Source of the DNA: Argentina anserina
Lineage: Eukaryota > Streptophyta > Magnoliopsida > Rosales > Rosaceae
Reading direction: 5' to 3'
DNA: 64,000 nt
NCBI RefSeq assembly: GCF_933775445.1
Contig: NC_065873.1
Span: forward strand, 9,362,001 to 9,426,000
Positions 58,404 through 64,000 of the stretch are shown in pieces. The number at the start of each line of letters is the position of its first letter. Positions within the stretch are counted from its first letter, which is position 1. The translations under genes were made by a program, and so were the position numbers. The notes beneath the pieces were generated by a model. It saw nothing but the letters and a program-made list of their open reading frames with translations, had not been told where the DNA came from and did no database searches.

Positions 58404-60427
58404 GTTACGCAAAAGTAAATATCCAAAAACCTTTACACGGGCGCGTAAAGAGCATTAATGTTTGATCGCAATAATTTTCAGGGTATTTTTCGGGCATCGG
58501 AGCTAGATTTAAACTCTTTTTGAAGTTCTAAAACTACTAAAAAAAGTCAGAAACAAATTAAGTGGACATATCTCACCTCATTACCATGCATGTGTCCATA
58601 ATTGGATTTTAAATTAATATTTAATGCTCTGAACTTTCTGAAATTCATGGAAAATAGATTCGACGACCGAAAAAATCTCCGAAAATTACAATAGTCTCGC
58701 AGTATGACGCTCTATGTACTTGTGTAACAATTTTGAGACATCTTTGACCATGACACGTGGCTCTGTTAGAGACACAATAAGTTACACATGTTTAACCATG
58801 AAGATCAACGCTGGAAAGATAGCAAAAATAGGTGCATAGTACGAAATTGTCATGTTTTAATGTCGCGGTCACATATTTCTCAAAAAAAAATAAAGTGAGG
58901 CTCACATCCTACAGTTGCATTTTCATTCCTCGAGTATCAATCACATGAATGACAACATGCCTACTAATGTTATATACAAATGTGTTCATTTCAACACAAA
59001 ATGTATTGAGGGAATATAAAATTGAAAAAATGATCGTAGGATGTCACAATTATAGTGAAATATGACTATTGTATAAAACTGACAAACTTTCAACAACGTA
59101 TGAATCTCAATTGGCACAAAAAACCTTATTTAACTCACTACCTCCCTAAAGGCAGCCATCTATAGGAAAATAATGTTAAGGAAACCAACCATATGATGTG
59201 ACCACTACACTAAAATATATGTGTGGTTATTATTTCACTTTTTTCTTGACGTCATTTGGTCTCGGACCACCATTTGTGTTCTAATATCTCCTTAACAACA
59301 CTCGTGTTACGCTGACATAAATTTTCTGGGACTTTTGCGGTTACGCAAGCTAATTTTAGAAGGTTCTTGAAGTTGTGAAACCATTTAAGAAAGTTAAAAC
59401 ATAATTAAATAACAATTTACAGGGCTAGAAACACATGTGTGGCGCAATCAAGACTTTTTGAATAGTTCAGTGCTTTAAAATTATTGTAATGTCATTTATG
59501 TGGTACAATGACGATCGTCGATTTATATATCTGGTTTTATAATTATTTGTTTTTAATTTTTTTAATATCTAAAGTTTTCAAAAAATTTATTTAAAAAATC
59601 ATAATACTAAGGAACAAATCAGAAATTTAATTATAATTATTTAAAATAAAAACCCAAAGATAATACCCAAACCCAAGCCTAATGCCCAAACCCAATCTCC
59701 TAATGTCATCTCTCTCCTTGATTCGAGCAACTCTCCTTTTGCCCCATCCCCGACCTCTACTCAATCTACAACCTTAATCATGTCTTCCTCTCCTTCAATT
59801 CTTCTATTGCAAAACCAAACTTCAAATCTCTTTTCTCAAATTACTCACTACACCCCGCCTCATTCAATCCCTCAAATCCAATTCTCAACTGCATCACCCA
59901 AATCTCAAGTTCCTCCAACAACGACTACGTCGTCGTCGACGCCCTTGCCGCCACCCTATGTAGATACTAGCTAAGAAGCTGTGTGGTGTTAGTCTCTATT
60001 GATTACATGTGGAGTTTCCGTGTTGGATTATATTCATTCTACGTCTTTGTGGTTGAAAGAACAAAACTTAGAGAAGAAAGAGAACATAACTTATAGAAAG
60101 AAGAGAACATAACAACACGAGAGAGAAAAGCCAGAAAGCTTAATAAATTTCACCCCACTATTCTCTCTTTATAAGAGTTATTATTTTTCAAATGTGTGGC
60201 TATCATAATGCCATGTCACCCAAGTGAAGGTTTACATGGTTGGTGGAAAGAGATGTTGTAAACCCAATCAGGATGTGGAAATAGGTAACCGTACTTAAGA
60301 TAGGAAAAGTGGGCCTTGTTTGGTTCTCTGGAGTTCCAGAGTTGGTCAGAATATGATTCTTGTGCATTGTTGGATGTATGCTGAGGTGAAGTGGCTTGTC
60401 TATCTCTCATTTTTCATCCACAACTTA
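58404..60427. other. Unassigned DNA including dispersed repeat copy C
   Basis: About 2 kb. 58780-59290 is the third copy of the dispersed repeat (cgcggtcacat, agtatcaatcacatga, ttatagtgaaatatgac, aaaggcagccatctataggaaa). A small Ser/Thr/Pro-rich frame at 59780-59974 (64 codons) has no recognisable family; it could be an exon or chance. No other gene is seen. Confidence 0.5.
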
Positions 60428-62878
60428 TGTCACATCCCGGATTGGAACATGAACAATATATTAGGATTAAAAAAGGATATTAGCAAGCTAACAGAGTTAC
60501 TAGGTTTCGCTCAGACACTTACTAACAACAAGTGAATAAAATTTTATTTTAGACAAGCCAAAAACGTTCACAATTAAATAATAATACTTTACATTTTCGC
60601 GAAAATAAATAACTTTATACAACAAGGATACGAAAGGTAGAGCTAATGCCACCCGCCCAAATTAAACAAGTAGACAACCCAATTTTTTATACAAACTGTG
60701 GCAAGAATAACTAAAGAAATAACCTCGGGAAAGTTTACTCGAAAACATTGATACAAGACATGAAAGTGAGATGCATGAAGGCGAACACGAAAACTAACTC
60801 TCCAACGAGGCTCCTAGTTCCAGAAATCACAATCGGACCTGCAAGAAAACTATCGTAGGGGTGAACGTCGTTCTCGCTTGCCCAATAGGGGCCAGCCCGC
60901 CCATGAGATTTGAAAACCAAAATTAGGTAAGGATAAGTTTTATAAAACGTTGGGGGTAGTTTAGTGCACATAAAATCATTTAATTAAAAACAATGCAAGT
61001 TTGGGAATATGCTAAAATAGTTTGTGGAGCTCCAAAGGTAGGGTAAGGCAAATTCAACTTCAAGCAATGCTCGACCGATCCTAGTGACTAAATAGTCGAG
61101 GCCAACTACATGTCTGTTGTAGCACAAAGTAGTGATAGTGTCCATTTAAATAGAATGCCCTCAATAGTATAGAATAGAATGTGGATCCAATAATAAATAG
61201 GGCATTGCCCCTCCGGAGGTTCACTCATCGACAACGTAGGATTACCTAGAATGCTAGGCTCCCATGACTCTCAGTCAACACATGCGAGGATTCACTACTT
61301 ACCCTATCTCGAAATCGTGCCTAGTCTCGGGTTTTCACAACATTTAATGCATTATAAATCATTCAACCGAGAACTAGATTATGCAATTATATTCGGCCCA
61401 AAATCAACAAAGGAGGGTTAGCTCCCCTACCTGGAATGACATGTAGAATCCTAGCCGTTATCCAAATCAATAGAAGTAGCTGCTGCTGCTGCTCCACTGC
61501 TCGATCTCGTACCATCAACTCTGAATTTATGGATCATATAAAGAGTCAATTTCAACTCGAATATTGTGGATAAGTTGACTCAATCCTTTTCATAGTTTGA
61601 CCAAGAAAGTCAACCTTTGACTTTCCGTTGACCAATTCTTTCCTGGTTTGACCAGGAATTGAACATGTTAACCAATTATCAGAAAATCCAAAAATAATCC
61701 AACTTCAATAGTCGATTGATACTAAGCATACTTTATGGATATAAAAGTTACTCAGAATCATATCGACGACTTATTTATTTTATCGACACATTTCTAAGTT
61801 AAATAGTTCTTGATTCTCGAACCGGGCGAGAATCAGAACTAACATTAGTCGTAACTAAAAGTTATCTTCATTCGTTGCCTTTTTAGTTAAAATTGGGTTG
61901 TCACTAAGTTACCGTAGGTAAAAGTACAACCGTTACAATCATTTAGTAAATGGTAAAAGGTAACTTAGGATAAAACCGTAAAAGTCAAAGAGTAAATAGT
62001 AACAATAAAACTGCCATGGGTATTTTAGTAATTTCACACTATGGTAACAACCGAAAATAACGACAGTAAAATGGTAAAAACAGGGGAATTCACCCCATTG
62101 TCTCCGATCACAAATCCGGCCTCCAAAAAACTAACTCCGTTCAACCAAAGCAACAAGTAAAACCAACAATAGCTTCTCCAATAGACAACACATCCAATTA
62201 TACAAACACATAAGAAAAAGAACGTGTTTGCTACCTTGACAAATTGAAAATGTTGAATCGGTGTTCCTCCTATTGGGATCGAGTTGCTACCTTGACGATC
62301 GTCGGTGTTATGGACGTTAGAGTAAAAACGGACAGGGAAAGGAAGAGAGGATTACGTCCCAATTCAAAGGAATTTGAAGGAAGAACATGATCAAAAAGGT
62401 AATTGAGGTTGGCTTACCAATTTGAGATTCAAAGACTCGTCAGAGTTCGTAATGGCATCACTGAAATGGAGGAGGATGGCAACAGACTCGGTGGTGGTGA
62501 TGTTTGGATGATTGAAGGGTATGGTTTTGTAGAGAAGGAGGAGGAGAAGTTGCTCTCTGTGTGTGTTGTCACCGAGAGAAAGAGGAAAAGAGAGGACGTG
62601 AAAGAAAAAAAAGAAAAAAGACTTGGGCTCGGGCATCGAAAAACAAATGTCAAAAACTGAAAAATATTTTAAAATAAAATACAACTTTAGAAAATCGTAA
62701 AAACAAACCCGAGCGTTGGAAAAATATTCCGAAAACATTTCCGAGCTAGTGGCGACGTGTAGCTAAATAAAGACGTATTAAACTACGTACTCGTCATTTA
62801 AACTAAATGTCAATTAATTAATCCTAATGTATTGGTAATCGAGATTAGAAATCTCAGGTCTTACATCACAACCCGCCA
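60428..62878. mobile_element. LTR-like segment, possibly a solo LTR
   Basis: Starts TGTCACATCCCGGATTGG and ends TTACATCACAACCCGCCA, with AACTTA on both sides (60422-60427 and 62879-62884). Termini with TGTCACATCCCGG are common among large plant gypsy LTRs. Read on the minus strand, the layout (promoter-like AT-rich start, CT-rich stretch at 62640-62530, GC-richer part) resembles 50140-50600, so it is probably oriented minus. It has no coding domains. A short (CTG)n run lies near 61479. The six-base flank is one longer than usual, so the exact ends are uncertain. Confidence 0.5.
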
Positions 62879-62904
62879 AACTTAGTCATTTTTACGTTGC
62901 GCAT

Positions 62905-63409
62905 TGTTGAAGCAAGCATGGCTCAAGGAAGGTTGCGGATAACTCTTTAGAACTCTTTGGAAGTTCATAGAAGGTCCTAGAAGGTGTTGGAAGTCTCCGG
63001 AAGAATGGGGAAGACTTGGGACATCTCTGGATTTCCCTAGAACCTTGGAGAGGCTAAGGATCATGACCACTCAGGAAGTCTCTAGAATACTCAAGGTATC
63101 ACTTAGATTTGTATAGACTTATGTAGATTTTCTCTAGAAGAAACTACACTTGTACATAGTCCTAGAATTCTCTAGAACTATGGAGGTACGATGAGGAGCC
63201 CTATAAATAGCAAGGCACCCTCACATTTGAGCCATCAAGTAAGTTGCTTTCAAGCATACTTGTAACCACTCTTGTAACCTTTCTTTACTTAATACAAGTT
63301 CTCTTTTAGAGATATTCTATTTGCCTTTGAATTGTTCTACTAGGGCGTTTGCGAGAGTCAGGCTGACTTAGCATAAGGGACGTGCTAAGGCCGCACAAGT
63401 GCATAGCAA
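62905..63409 (+). repeat. Copia-type LTR (second copia element, 5' end)
   Basis: Begins TGTTGAAGCAAGC and has a clear TATA box CCCTATAAATAGC at about 63200. It is followed after a few bases by GTATTAGAGC, a diverged match to the tRNA-Met primer site usual in copia elements. The upstream part is full of short CTAGAA / GGAAG repeats. The end is placed at about 63409. The partner LTR is outside the window. Confidence 0.7.
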
Positions 63410-63410
63410 A

Positions 63411-63424
63411 GGAGTATTAGAGCT
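63411..63424 (+). other. Probable degenerate primer binding site of the copia element
   Basis: GGAGTATTAGAGC lies just behind the LTR and resembles the TGGTATCAGAGC site complementary to initiator tRNA-Met. Confidence 0.55.
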
Positions 63425-63454
63425 GCAGTTCGATCAAGAGGCTAACTTGACACA

Positions 63455-63512
63455 ATGGCAAAGAACAGCAATCCTGCTATAATGTTTCTGACGACACACA
63501 AGAGAGGGGTCA
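63455..63512 (+). pseudogene. Start of copia gag, interrupted after 19 codons
   Basis: ATG at 63455 opens a frame beginning MAKNSNPAIMF, in the position expected for copia gag. It is cut at 63512 by a gypsy LTR, so only the first residues are visible and the family call rests on position. Confidence 0.55.
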
Positions 63513-64000
63513 TGATAGGAGCACTTTGTGTGACATTCTTAATATGTTTTACCTCCATTTGAACTTTGTTTAACCATTATTGTTGTAATGTCGAGTCATT
63601 GAGTCGATTTAGGTGTCTTTGGTGGCATATTGGTGCTAAAACAGTTTGAAAATGCAGGTATTGTCGAGAGTCCTATTTAGAGTAGGATTCCTTGAGGAAC
63701 TAGGAAACCTAGTTGGATTAGGAGTTTTCATATTTTAGCATTTTTGTAACATTTATGATATGTTGAGAATCCTATTTGCATTAGGAGTGCTTTTTGGATT
63801 AAGAAACGTATTTAGAAAAGTCCTACTTGAACTGAAACTCTTATTCCGTCACTTTCCTAATTGTACATTCCTATTCTAGTAACTTTCCTTATTGAGCAAG
63901 TTCCTCGTTATGAAATGGAAACTTTCCTAATTTAAATGAGCTTATCTATTACATGTATGTCTTTTTAAAACAACATTTGTCTAGATTAGGACAAGTTTAT
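63513..64000 (+). repeat. Family 2 gypsy LTR, continues beyond window
   Basis: Starts TGATAGGAGCACTTTGTGTG and matches the first 490 bp of 31391-33394 and 44145-45997. It interrupts the copia gag. Whether it is a solo LTR or a full element cannot be seen. Confidence 0.88.

Noticed and set aside
59780..59974. Ser/Thr/Pro-rich 64-codon frame as a small gene
   Set aside because: No family similarity, no visible partner exon and simple composition. Mentioned only as a possibility.
62391..62738. Overlapping frames on both strands near the right end
   Set aside because: They lie in an LTR-like purine/pyrimidine-rich tract and encode low-complexity sequence.

Overview
The window looks like retrotransposon-rich nuclear DNA of a flowering plant, probably a eudicot. 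It is AT-rich, has a plant-type spliced gene with GT..AG introns at the left edge, and contains large LTR retrotransposons nested inside each other. No RNA gene, CRISPR array or bacterial-style operon was seen. The species cannot be named from the sequence.

Layout. (1) 1-3.5 kb: the last eight exons of a dynamin-related protein 3 (DRP3) gene, 5' end outside the window. It is the only apparently intact host gene. (2) 4.2-28.4 kb: a decayed Ty1/copia element with about 227-bp LTRs. Its integrase is split at 7888-25409 by a minus-strand Ty3/gypsy element (about 2-kb LTRs, Athila-like, 5-bp target duplication ATGTG). That element is itself split near the start of gag, after its fourth codon, by a 5.4-kb plus-strand, internally deleted relative (17116-22476). 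(3) 28.4-31.4 kb: AT-rich DNA, then a broken ClpB/Hsp101-type AAA+ ATPase fragment joined to a gypsy reverse transcriptase fragment. (4) 31.4-46.0 kb: a second, related gypsy family with both LTRs but a mosaic pol. Its leader carries a non-autonomous hAT-type DNA transposon (33921-36610, 8-bp target duplication) filled by a 504-bp tandem array. (5) 46.1-49.3 kb: an LTR fragment, unassigned DNA and a dispersed repeat. (6) 49.3-58.4 kb: a 5'-truncated first-family gypsy element. Its integrase is split by a 4.9-kb insertion that appears to be a solo LTR of another family, itself carrying a nested solo LTR of the first family. (7) 58.4-64.0 kb: unassigned DNA, an LTR-like 2.45-kb segment, a copia LTR with the start of gag, and a gypsy LTR running off the window.

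The elements do not form a pathway. They are layers of insertion, and the order can be read from target duplications and interrupted reading frames. All retroelement coding regions are broken. The best-preserved is the minus-strand gag-pol, which keeps one frame throughout and is interrupted by five stop codons and the nested insertion. Points most worth a second look are the tandem array inside the hAT element, the repeated approximately 125-bp modules in the gypsy LTRs, the gag-splitting insertion, the mosaic element, and the duplicated splice donor in the DRP3 gene.
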